DNA of 21,265 bases from the NCBI GenBank assembly GCA_002346225.1, contig DDYY01000085.1, positions 1 to 21,265 on the forward strand, read 5' to 3'. The stretch is from Bacteroidetes bacterium UBA3022 (GTDB taxonomy: Bacteria > Bacteroidota > Bacteroidia > Chitinophagales > BACL12). The position numbers were made by a program, and so were the translations under genes. The stretch's first letter is position 1. Each line of letters begins with the position of its first letter. Shown in pieces: positions 7,774 through 15,468 of the stretch. The notes below the pieces were generated by a model. That model was not told where the DNA came from and ran no database searches. It saw only the letters and a program-made list of their open reading frames with translations.

Positions 7774-8699
7774 TTCAAAAAGGCTTCATATGGATATGCC
7801 TACTTTCGCTGACGCTTGCCGCGCAGGGACAGTCTGCCGTATCTGTGCAGCTGCCGGACAAGGAATACCTTATCGGCGACTATCTCCGTCTATCCGTAAC
7901 AGCCACAACAGATACCCTGCACAGCATCAGCTGGCCTGCTCCGGAAAGTTTTTCCGATAATCTGGAGGTGATATCTGCCGCGCCGCTTGATACCCTGCAG
8001 GAAGCAGGCAGCATTACCTACTCCACTGAAATCATTTTCAGTGCCTACGACTCCGGTAATTATCTGATTCGCCGGGTACCGTTTCTCATCACCGACAAGC
8101 AGGGCACAGATACTTTATATACCGATAGTATAGCGGTCCGTATAGAGACGCTGCCGGTAGATACCACGCAAGCGTTTAAGCCCATTAAGGAGAATCTGCA
8201 GGTAGACTATAAAGACCGCAGATGGATGTACTACACAGCCGGTGGTCTTGTGTTGCTCGCATTGCTTCTGCTCGCCCTGCGCTGGTGGAAGCGACGCAGG
8301 AAACAGGTGGCTGCCGCTCCGGTGATGGCGAAAACCAGTCTATCGCAATGGGCACTCGGACAGTTACAGCAAATTGAACAGCAACAATACTGGCAGCAGG
8401 GTCAGGTTAAAGAATACTATACGGCGCTCACCAACGTATTGCGGATGTACCTGGAGCAGAGATTCGACATCCGCGCCATGGAGGCTACAAGCGATGAGGT
8501 AGTAGAACAAATGAGCCAATTACAAATAGAAACAAATACTATTCAACAGATTTTGCAATTGGCAGATATGGCAAAGTTTGCCAAGTCCAGACCTGTAGGG
8601 GAACAAAATTCAAGGGCCATGGAACTGGCTACAGCATTCGTTCACCAGACAACACCCGATAACGACCCCGAAGTGGAAATAACATGGCATGTTGACTGA
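7770..8699 (+). CDS. Short BatD-like single-pass membrane protein
   Basis: A 309-residue protein found in Bacteroidota Bat operons between DUF58 and batA. A signal peptide ends near AAQGQ (about residue 20). A periplasmic beta-rich domain follows, then one membrane segment at about 153-170 (GGLVLLALLLLAL) with a WWKRRRK stop-transfer. The cytoplasmic part of about 130 residues contains YYTALTNVLRMYLEQRF. The layout and the cytoplasmic helical motif parallel those of BatD, so this looks like a reduced paralogue. It may couple the periplasm to MoxR/DUF58 in the cytoplasm; that is inference. It overlaps batA by 11 bases. Confidence 0.8.
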   Translation: MIQKGFIWICLLSLTLAAQGQSAVSVQLPDKEYLIGDYLRLSVTATTDTLHSISWPAPESFSDNLEVISAAPLDTLQEAGSITYSTEIIFSAYDSGNYLIRRVPFLITDKQGTDTLYTDSIAVRIETLPVDTTQAFKPIKENLQVDYKDRRWMYYTAGGLVLLALLLLALRWWKRRRKQVAAAPVMAKTSLSQWALGQLQQIEQQQYWQQGQVKEYYTALTNVLRMYLEQRFDIRAMEATSDEVVEQMSQLQIETNTIQQILQLADMAKFAKSRPVGEQNSRAMELATAFVHQTTPDNDPEVEITWHVD

Positions 8700-9696
8700 T
8701 TGGACACATATAATCTTTCGCGACCCCTGGTACCTGCTCCTGTTGCTGGCTCCGGTAGTTCTGTACCTCTTGTACCGACTCACAGGCAGAAGAACGAGTG
8801 TGCCTTTCCGCATTTCCGAGGCGTCGGGGATTCAGGGAAAGACCTGGCGGGTGCGCCTGCTGCAGGTGCTGCCTGTTCTGAGATGGCTGGCATTTGCTGC
8901 GGCTGTTGTGGCACTGGCAAGACCTCAGAGTGGTTACAGCCTCAAAAATATTACTACCGAGGGTATCGATATCATCATGGCGCTCGATATTTCAAGCAGT
9001 ATGTATGCCATTGATTTTAATCCGAACCGCATTACAGCCGCCAAGGAAGCAGCGAAGGAATTTATCGACAACCGGCCCAATGACCGCATGGGACTGGTGG
9101 TTTTTGCCGGCGAGGCATTCACGCAATGTCCCATCACCCTCGATCATTTACTGCTTAAAAGTTTGATCGACCAGGCTGATACCTGGCAGCTGGAAGATGG
9201 CACCGCACTCGGCGACGGACTCTTCATGTCGGTGGGTCGCCTGCTCGATACTACCCAGCTGAATACTAAAGTTATCATCCTACTTACCGACGGAGTGCGG
9301 ACAGCAGGTGAATTTTCAGTAATGGATGCAGCAGAAGCAGCAGCTCAATACAATATTCGCGTGTATACCATAGGTGTGGGCAGTCGTACGCAACAGCCCA
9401 TTCCTGTTATCGATAAGAACGGAAGGAATATCTATGACCTTGATCCCCGCATTTCATTTGATGAAGCGACGCTGGAAGACATTGCCACTACTACCGGTGG
9501 TTTGTATTTCCGGGCCGATTCCAGACAAAAACTGCAACAGATTTACAAACAGATAGATACCATTGAAAAACAGAAGGTGGAAGTGAAAGTGACGGAACGC
9601 TACCGCGAAATGTATTATCCATTTGCATGGCTGGCGCTGCTTTGCCTGGGGCTGGAATTACTGCTGCGATTCACCATTTTAAAAACCATGAACTGA
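8689..9696 (+). CDS. batA: Aerotolerance protein BatA, membrane vWA protein
   Basis: A 335-residue protein with membrane segments at about 14-31 and 59-77 and a last one near 312-331. Between them is a vWA domain with full MIDAS: Asp100, Ser102 and Ser104 (DISSS), Thr172 (DGTALGDG) and Asp201 (LLTDG). The MGLVVFAGEAFTQCPIT stretch is typical of BatA. Bat proteins were named for a role in oxygen tolerance in Bacteroides, though later work questioned how general that phenotype is. The ATG at 8689 overlaps the previous gene by 11 bases, and the TGA shares one base with the batB ATG. Confidence 0.93.
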   Translation: MLTDWTHIIFRDPWYLLLLLAPVVLYLLYRLTGRRTSVPFRISEASGIQGKTWRVRLLQVLPVLRWLAFAAAVVALARPQSGYSLKNITTEGIDIIMALDISSSMYAIDFNPNRITAAKEAAKEFIDNRPNDRMGLVVFAGEAFTQCPITLDHLLLKSLIDQADTWQLEDGTALGDGLFMSVGRLLDTTQLNTKVIILLTDGVRTAGEFSVMDAAEAAAQYNIRVYTIGVGSRTQQPIPVIDKNGRNIYDLDPRISFDEATLEDIATTTGGLYFRADSRQKLQQIYKQIDTIEKQKVEVKVTERYREMYYPFAWLALLCLGLELLLRFTILKTMN

Positions 9697-10727
9697 TGCA
9701 GTGGGAGACACCGACATATCTCTGGTTGCTGAGCCTTGTTCCTGCGCTCCTGTTGTTGTTCTGGCTGGGTATGTGGCAACGGCGCCGAAAGCTCCCTCAG
9801 CTGGGCGATGAGAGTCTGCTGCAGGAATTGATGGGCGGGTATTCTACAACGCGCCGCTGGATTAAAGCATTGTTAGGACTGTTTGCCCTGGCTTGTTTTG
9901 TGCTGGCACTCGCCAATCTGCGCATGGGCTCCAAGCGCGAAAAAGCCATTGCGAAATCCAGCGAAGTCATCATTTGTTTTGATGTGTCCAGCAGCATGCA
10001 GGCTACAGATGTGAATCCAGACCGCCTTACGCGGGCCAGGATACTGGCTGCAGATATCATTCAGTCGCTCGCGGGCAATAAAGTGGGATTGGTGGTTTTT
10101 GCCGGTAACTCCTACGTGCAAATGCCGCTTACGGTAGACACCAAGGCAGCCATGATGTACCTCAATACATTGAGTACCGACATGATGAACAACCAGGGAA
10201 CAGCCATCGGCGATGCACTGGAGACAGCCCGCATAGCCTTTGAACAAGGAGGTGAACTGGAGGGCAAAAGCAGGGCGGTGGTTATTATTACTGATGGAGA
10301 AACACATGATGACGCTGCCCGCAATGCAGCCGAAGAACTGGCAGCTCAAAACATTAAAATAATTACCATTGGTGTTGGAACTCCCAAGGGCGCGCCGATA
10401 CCTGTGGTCAGTCGCCGGGGTTTTTCCGACTACAAGAAAGACCAGGCAGGCAATATCGTATTGAGCAAGCTGAATGAATCGATGCTGAAAGAGCTGGCGG
10501 ATGTAGGCAACGGACGCTACATGAATCTCAACGAAGGGAAATCAGTAGTGAGAAAAGTGAAGGAAGATGTGGAGGGGCTGGACAAAACCAGCGGACAGGA
10601 GTATACCTATGCAGAGTATAAAAATCATTTTCAGATTTTTCTGTTGCTGGGAATTGTTCTGCTCTTGCTGGAACAGCTGCTCAGTGACAAGGGCTCTCAA
10701 TGGTTGCGAAAATTAATAGCAGGATAA
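9696..10727 (+). CDS. batB: Aerotolerance protein BatB, membrane vWA protein
   Basis: A 343-residue paralogue of BatA. An N-terminal membrane segment lies at about 8-26, a second at about 57-73, and a C-terminal one after residue 320. The vWA domain has MIDAS residues Asp96, Ser98 and Ser100 (DVSSS), Thr169 (NQGTAIGDA) and Asp200 (ITDGE). I chose the ATG at 9696 because MQWETPTYLW is the usual BatB start and the TGATG overlap with batA is a coupling signal; an earlier in-frame ATG at 9627 would lie inside batA. The vWA face is probably periplasmic and may pair with BatA. Confidence 0.93.
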   Translation: MQWETPTYLWLLSLVPALLLLFWLGMWQRRRKLPQLGDESLLQELMGGYSTTRRWIKALLGLFALACFVLALANLRMGSKREKAIAKSSEVIICFDVSSSMQATDVNPDRLTRARILAADIIQSLAGNKVGLVVFAGNSYVQMPLTVDTKAAMMYLNTLSTDMMNNQGTAIGDALETARIAFEQGGELEGKSRAVVIITDGETHDDAARNAAEELAAQNIKIITIGVGTPKGAPIPVVSRRGFSDYKKDQAGNIVLSKLNESMLKELADVGNGRYMNLNEGKSVVRKVKEDVEGLDKTSGQEYTYAEYKNHFQIFLLLGIVLLLLEQLLSDKGSQWLRKLIAG

Positions 10728-10731
10728 AAAA

Positions 10732-11418
10732 ATGCATATGAAAAATGGTATAGTCATACTGTTGCTGCTGGTGAGCGGATATGTTGCTGCTCAGCAGGAG
10801 CTGCGCGATATCCAGGAAGGAAATCAGCTTTACGAACAGGGACAGTACGATCAGGCTGCAGCTGCTTATCGCTCGGCGCTGGAGAAAAACAGTCTCTCCG
10901 CTCCGGGAAAATACAATCTCGGTAATGCCTTGTATCAGCAGGAAGAGATGGAGGAAAGCCTCCAACAATATGCCGATGTGGCAGGTAACAGCACCGATCC
11001 TGCTGTAAGGGCGAAGGCGTTCCACAACATGGGCAACGCCTACCTGAAAGGGCAAGAGTACGAGAAAAGCATTGAAGCCTATAAGCGCGCACTGAGAGAG
11101 AATCCCGATGACATGGATACCAAGTACAACCTGGCCTATGCGCAGTCGAAATTGAAACAGCAACAGCAGCAACAAAATCAGGACCAGCAGGACAAGGATC
11201 AGGAGAATAAAGACCAGAAAGATCAACAACAAAATCAGGATCAACAGAACAAAGACCAGCAGCAAAAAGACGGACAGCAGCCAAAGGAAAAACCTTATAG
11301 CAAGGAAGAAATGGAGCGCATCATGCAGCGCCTGAACAACGACGATAAAAAGGTGCAGGATAAAGTCAACAAACAGAAAACAACCGCAACACCTTCCCGT
11401 TCCGATAAAGACTGGTAA
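10732..11418 (+). CDS. batC: TPR protein BatC
   Basis: A 228-residue tetratricopeptide protein. A signal peptide ends at GYVAAQ, which points to a periplasmic location. Three TPR units follow (about 25-130), for example YEQGQYDQAAAAYRSAL and YEKSIEAYKRALRENPDD. Next is a very unusual Gln/Asp/Lys/Asn-rich stretch of about 45 residues (roughly 142-188) and a charged C-terminal tail. TPRs usually hold partner proteins, so BatC is a likely scaffold for BatA, BatB and BatD. A second in-frame ATG at 10738 (MKNGIV) gives an equally good signal peptide. The gene lies 4 bases after batB and 2 bases before batD. Confidence 0.88.
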   Translation: MHMKNGIVILLLLVSGYVAAQQELRDIQEGNQLYEQGQYDQAAAAYRSALEKNSLSAPGKYNLGNALYQQEEMEESLQQYADVAGNSTDPAVRAKAFHNMGNAYLKGQEYEKSIEAYKRALRENPDDMDTKYNLAYAQSKLKQQQQQQNQDQQDKDQENKDQKDQQQNQDQQNKDQQQKDGQQPKEKPYSKEEMERIMQRLNNDDKKVQDKVNKQKTTATPSRSDKDW

Positions 11419-11420
11419 CC

Positions 11421-13208
11421 ATGAGCCGACTATTGACAGCCCTGATGATTTGTAGCATCGCCTGGAACACACAGGCGCAGACGGAGTTTACCGCCAGCGT
11501 CTCCTCCAGCACGGTGACTACTGCCGACAGGATTGAACTGGTATTCGAACTCAGCAATGCTTCCAGTGCTTCCGGTTTCCGGGCGCCGTCTATGTCCGAC
11601 TTTAAAATTCTGGGCGGTCCCATGCAGAGCAGCAACATGTCCATCATCAACGGCAAGACCTCTCAGCGTTTTTCCATAAAATATGTGCTGCAGGCGAGGA
11701 AGGCAGGCAAGCTCACCATCGGACCCGCTTCTGTGCGTGTAGGCAGCAACACCTATGTATCAGAACCCATTACCATTTCGGTGACAGAGCAGACAGCGAA
11801 CACACAGGAGGAGCGTTCTGCCGAGCAGCAAATCAATGATTTTCTGCGCAATAACTTTTATATAAAAGCTGAAGTGAGCGACCGGAACATCTATACGGGA
11901 GATGACACCTATATCACTTACAAGCTGTATGTGAATGCCCGCTCGGAGATTTACGACTACCGGGTAAATGGTGCCACCAAGGTGCCCGATTACAACGGAT
12001 TCTATGCGCAGGATCTGGATGTAACAGATAACAAGGGAGAATACGTCAATATCAACGGGCAGCAATTTCTGGTGCAGACAGTCAAAAAAGTGAAGCTCAC
12101 ACCGCAGCGTTCGGGCAAACTGACAGCCGATCCGTTGTCTATCGACGCAACCCTTACCCTAAGGGTGAAATCGCAGCGCAAGAGCAATAGTGTTTTTGAA
12201 GAGTTTTTTGGCAACTCCTTCTCTTCTTCCTATGAGCGATACAACTATGTGGCAACTGCCCCGGCTATAGAAATCAATGTAAAAGAACTGCCCGCCAATG
12301 CGCCGGCATCTTTTCATGGTGCAGTTGGTTCTTTTACCATGGAGACGGGAATATCCGGAGAGGCTATCACTACCGATGACCCGCTAACCTACAGGATTAC
12401 CATCAAAGGCAGCGGCAACTTCGAACTCTTTGAAGCACCCGAGTTAACATTGCCACCGGGATGGGAAACCTACGAGCCCAATATTCAACAATCAGGTGGC
12501 GCCCGGACATTTGAGTATCTGCTTATTCCGCGCAATCCGGGTACCTACGAAATACCGGCCTATGAATGGACCTATTTCAGTCCCGACTTGGGGAAATACC
12601 AAACGCTGACAGCACCGGCCTATACGGTGGATGTTGCTGCGGGTAAATCATATACTGTACAGGGTAATACCGGAGATGCCATTGAACAACTGGATACCGA
12701 CATTCGCTTTATCAGCCGAAATGCACCGCGCTTCCGACGTGGTGCCGGTGAAACCATCTCTACCAACCTCCTGCTGGCGGGCGCCGGTCTACCGCTATTG
12801 GCACTGGCACTTCTGCTGCTGGTAGATTACGGCAGAAGAAAAGGAGCAGATCCGGCAGCAGCCAAAAACAGAAGAGCCGGAGCGGTTGCAAGGAAGCGAC
12901 TCAAAAAAGCAAAAGAACTGGCTGCATCCGATGACCGCCGCTTTTACGACGAAGCTATCCGGGTAATCTGGGGATACCTCGGAGACAAGTTCCAGATTCC
13001 TGCAGGCAGTCTGAACAAGGAAAACATAGAAGCGGCACTGACAGCCAGAGCGGTGGATCCTTCGGTCATTGCAGCCACACTCGACCTCTTACAACAAATG
13101 GAAATGGCATTGTTCAGTCCTGTTGGTCAGGATAGGCCCATGCAGGACGCACATCAACAGCTGGAAAACTGGATGCTGCAAATGGAGAAAGGGAGGAAAG
13201 GATCATGA
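11421..13208 (+). CDS. batD: BatD family protein (oxygen tolerance protein)
   Basis: A 595-residue BatD. It has a signal peptide (cleavage near NTQAQ, residue 20) and a long periplasmic region of repeated beta-sandwich domains. The first contains FRAPSMSDFKILGGPMQSS and SIKYVLQARKAGKLTIGPA, the family hallmark. One membrane segment lies at about 448-468 and is followed by a basic cytoplasmic domain with FYDEAIRVIWGYLGDKFQI, a motif echoed in the short BatD-like protein of the same operon. It probably spans the inner membrane and links periplasmic TPR and vWA partners with the cytoplasmic ATPase. Its TGA overlaps the batE ATG by four bases. Confidence 0.92.
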   Translation: MSRLLTALMICSIAWNTQAQTEFTASVSSSTVTTADRIELVFELSNASSASGFRAPSMSDFKILGGPMQSSNMSIINGKTSQRFSIKYVLQARKAGKLTIGPASVRVGSNTYVSEPITISVTEQTANTQEERSAEQQINDFLRNNFYIKAEVSDRNIYTGDDTYITYKLYVNARSEIYDYRVNGATKVPDYNGFYAQDLDVTDNKGEYVNINGQQFLVQTVKKVKLTPQRSGKLTADPLSIDATLTLRVKSQRKSNSVFEEFFGNSFSSSYERYNYVATAPAIEINVKELPANAPASFHGAVGSFTMETGISGEAITTDDPLTYRITIKGSGNFELFEAPELTLPPGWETYEPNIQQSGGARTFEYLLIPRNPGTYEIPAYEWTYFSPDLGKYQTLTAPAYTVDVAAGKSYTVQGNTGDAIEQLDTDIRFISRNAPRFRRGAGETISTNLLLAGAGLPLLALALLLLVDYGRRKGADPAAAKNRRAGAVARKRLKKAKELAASDDRRFYDEAIRVIWGYLGDKFQIPAGSLNKENIEAALTARAVDPSVIAATLDLLQQMEMALFSPVGQDRPMQDAHQQLENWMLQMEKGRKGS

Positions 13209-13951
13209 AGCAACTGTTATATCTGTTCCTGATAGCCGGCACTTTGCTTCCTGTACAAGCTGCCGATACCTACAGCAATGCCAATAGCGCATATGAAAAA
13301 GGGCAATATGATGAAGCGGTAACACTGTACCATCAATTGCTGGAGGAGGAAGGTGAAGCTGCTGTTGTGCACTACAATCTGGGTAACGCCTATTTCAAAC
13401 AATCACAATACGGCAAGGCTATTCTCCACTATGAGAAGGCACTGCAACTGGATCGCAAGATGAACGATGCCAAGTTCAATCTGGACATTGCCAATAGCCG
13501 CATACGGGATAAGATGGAGCCCATTCAGCAACCGATTTTATATATATTCTGGTACAATATAACGCGTTTGCTGTATCCCCATCAATGGGCTTTACTGGCA
13601 CTCATTGGCGGATGGGTGGCTTTAGGTGGTGGAATACTGTTTGTGCTCAAGCGCCATACCCCACTGCGCAGAACGGCCGTCTACACCATCTTGTATGCCG
13701 GCATCCTCACGGTTATGCTGGCTGCAATTGCCTGGTCGGCGGAAGCCATGGAACAACAGCAGGCGGCTGGTATCATCATGGAACCGACTGTCATTCTCAA
13801 GAGTGAGCCCAGCGAGAACAGCACCAATCTCTTTATTCTGCACGAAGGCTTAAAACTCCGCATTCTGGATACCGACAACGACTGGCTGTATGTAGCCATG
13901 CCCGATGGTAACCTGGGTTGGGTAAGGAGTGCCACCATAGCCCGGATTTAA
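13205..13951 (+). CDS. batE: BatE: TPR plus SH3-like membrane protein
   Basis: A 248-residue protein and the last gene of the operon. A signal peptide (to about residue 20, PVQAAD) precedes two TPR units (YEKGQYDEAVTLYHQLL and YGKAILHYEKALQLD). Two membrane segments lie at about 128-147 and 157-177. The last 65 residues form a bacterial SH3-like domain ending in WLYVAMPDGNLGWVRSATI, which may bind the cell wall. The order TPR-TM-TM-SH3 is the standard BatE layout. A 148-base gap follows before the next gene, with no strong terminator. Confidence 0.9.
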   Translation: MKQLLYLFLIAGTLLPVQAADTYSNANSAYEKGQYDEAVTLYHQLLEEEGEAAVVHYNLGNAYFKQSQYGKAILHYEKALQLDRKMNDAKFNLDIANSRIRDKMEPIQQPILYIFWYNITRLLYPHQWALLALIGGWVALGGGILFVLKRHTPLRRTAVYTILYAGILTVMLAAIAWSAEAMEQQQAAGIIMEPTVILKSEPSENSTNLFILHEGLKLRILDTDNDWLYVAMPDGNLGWVRSATIARI

Positions 13952-14099
13952 ACGGTAGTACGTCACGCGCCGGTCACATCTGATGTTGGCCCCATTTCGC
14001 TGCAATATCCCGGCGGCTTTATTGTTTTCTAATTAAATCGCTGTTTATGGAATTCTGACAACTACGCATCTTACAGGTAACACTTTAAAACCAGATGTT

Positions 14100-14798
14100 A
14101 TGAAAGTCAGCAAAGCATTTAACCCTTTCGAACACACCCGTCTTTTCTTTATGGGTGGATTGGCCTTCTCCATGAGCGTAGTGTATCTCATGTTTCAATG
14201 GAATGGTCCGGAACTTCCCAGGAAGTCTTTTCTGATTCCCGAAGTGGACTTTTCAGAGTTTACGGAGATTATGATTCACACCGAGGAACCGGAACTGGAA
14301 ACCATCAACGAAGAAGCTGTCAAGGAGCCCGAAGTACAGATTGTTACTCCCGGTCAGGAAGTGATAGTGGTGGACAACAAGAAGGAACTGTCGAAGCAAA
14401 TCGTACTGGCGAAGAAAAAAACCACTGATGTGAAATTTCGCCAGCCTGTAATAGAAGCGCCTGAGCCTAAAACTACCGAGCGCAAGGTGTACGACTTCGT
14501 AGAGGTGGAACCTGCTTTTCCCGGTGGCGTGCAAGCTTTGTACAGTTACCTGAGCAAGGAAGTGCAATATCCTGCATTTGCCAGGGAGTCAAATGTGGAA
14601 GGTACTGTCTGGGTGAGCTTTGTAGTGGATCAGTACGGTAATATTTCTGATATTGATATTCTGAAAAGTGTAGGCTTTGGTTGTGATGAAGAGGTGATAG
14701 ATGCCATTCGCAACATGCCAAAATGGACACCCGGTAAACAAGGTGGAGTAGCGGTTGACGTGCGGTATAAGCTCCCCTTCAAATTCTTGAAGAAATAA
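14100..14798 (+). CDS. TonB-domain energy-transducing protein
   Basis: A 232-residue TonB-like protein. A membrane segment near residues 17-34 anchors it in the inner membrane. A Pro/Glu/Lys/Val-rich linker (about 45-140) would span the periplasm. The C-terminal TonB domain (about 142-232) includes EPAFPGGVQALYSYLSKEVQ, YPAFARESNVEGTVWVSFVV and MPKWTPGKQGG, typical of Bacteroidota TonB proteins. It could energise SusC-type receptors, or it may be a TonB-fold envelope protein of other function, since the chromosome is likely to carry several paralogues. It seems to be a single-gene unit: 148 bases after batE and followed by a clear terminator. I found no exact TAnnTTTG box in front of it. Confidence 0.87.
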   Translation: MKVSKAFNPFEHTRLFFMGGLAFSMSVVYLMFQWNGPELPRKSFLIPEVDFSEFTEIMIHTEEPELETINEEAVKEPEVQIVTPGQEVIVVDNKKELSKQIVLAKKKTTDVKFRQPVIEAPEPKTTERKVYDFVEVEPAFPGGVQALYSYLSKEVQYPAFARESNVEGTVWVSFVVDQYGNISDIDILKSVGFGCDEEVIDAIRNMPKWTPGKQGGVAVDVRYKLPFKFLKK

Positions 14799-14826
14799 AC
14801 GTCAGGGTTTTTAATGGTTGTTGAGT

Positions 14827-14855
14827 AGCCCGGCAGTGATGCCGGGTTTTTTTTT
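14827..14855 (+). terminator. Rho-independent terminator of the TonB-domain gene
   Basis: A seven-base-pair GC-rich stem (CCCGGCA at 14829-14835 with TGCCGGG at 14840-14846) with loop GTGA is followed by nine T residues (14847-14855). Flanking A-T and G-T pairs can extend the stem. The T run overlaps the stop codon of the convergent PAP2-like gene (14854-14856). Confidence 0.88.
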
Positions 14856-15468
14856 AGAAGTGGAAGATGTTGAACGCCAGCATGAAGCTGAAGAATCCGG
14901 TAAGGTAACCGTAAAACACCTCCCGCGGAGTATGAGCATCCAGCGCCAGCCGCGCCGAACCCACTGCTCCGGCAATGACAATGGCAATCAGCAGGGGCCA
15001 CATGGAGTTGAACTGACTGTAAGGGGTGAGCAGCAGGAACATCGCCACCATACCACCGGCTCCTGTTGTATGCATGCTCACTTTCAATACCAGAATATTG
15101 ATGAGAAAAGCTAGGAAAATAGAAATGCAGGCGGCCAGTATGAGAAACGTGACAATGCTGTTGAAGCCTTCCTTGTAGAAAACATAGAAGGCCCAGATAT
15201 ACATGGCCAGGGTGGCAATATAGGGTATGACCCTTTCTTCCCGGTTGCGCAGCGAAATGGTAGTAACGAATTTCAGTGCAGCCATCAGACCGACCGCCAG
15301 TGCCGGAAAGAAGAAAGTGAGTAAACCCACCCGGAGCAGCAGCATATAATTTTCGTAGGGATCCGGATAGCTGAACGGATTGGTATAGATAACGTAGAAG
15401 GTGCCCAGCAGGGGCATCAGCAATGGCTGAAAAACAATAGAAACAAAATGGCCGAAAAAAGCTTTCAT
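14854..15468 (-). CDS. PAP2-superfamily-like integral membrane protein
   Basis: A 204-residue protein with about six predicted membrane segments. It carries a degenerate acid-phosphatase (PAP2) signature: RNREERVIPY (about 74-83) for the first motif, SMHTTG (131-136) for the PSGH motif, and SARLALDAHTPREV (171-184). In the last, Arg173, His179 and Glu183 stand for R-x5-H-x3-D. The Asp is replaced by Glu, and the SGH-type motif is changed. It may therefore be a lipid-phosphate phosphatase with altered motifs or a non-catalytic relative. Its ATG shares one base with the rpoN stop (TAATG), so the two genes are co-translated. Confidence 0.75.
   Translation of the reverse strand: MKAFFGHFVSIVFQPLLMPLLGTFYVIYTNPFSYPDPYENYMLLLRVGLLTFFFPALAVGLMAALKFVTTISLRNREERVIPYIATLAMYIWAFYVFYKEGFNSIVTFLILAACISIFLAFLINILVLKVSMHTTGAGGMVAMFLLLTPYSQFNSMWPLLIAIVIAGAVGSARLALDAHTPREVFYGYLTGFFSFMLAFNIFHF

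Noticed and set aside
10681..11472. Long open frame on the minus strand, opposite batC, predicted to be very rich in Leu, Ile, Val and Phe
   Set aside because: It is the reverse reading of the Gln/Asp/Lys-rich batC region and gives a hydrophobic low-complexity product with no family motif. batC has clear TPRs and operon context.
13972..13991. Imperfect hairpin after batE as operon terminator
   Set aside because: The stem has a bulge and a G-T pair and is not followed by a T run. It is too weak to call.
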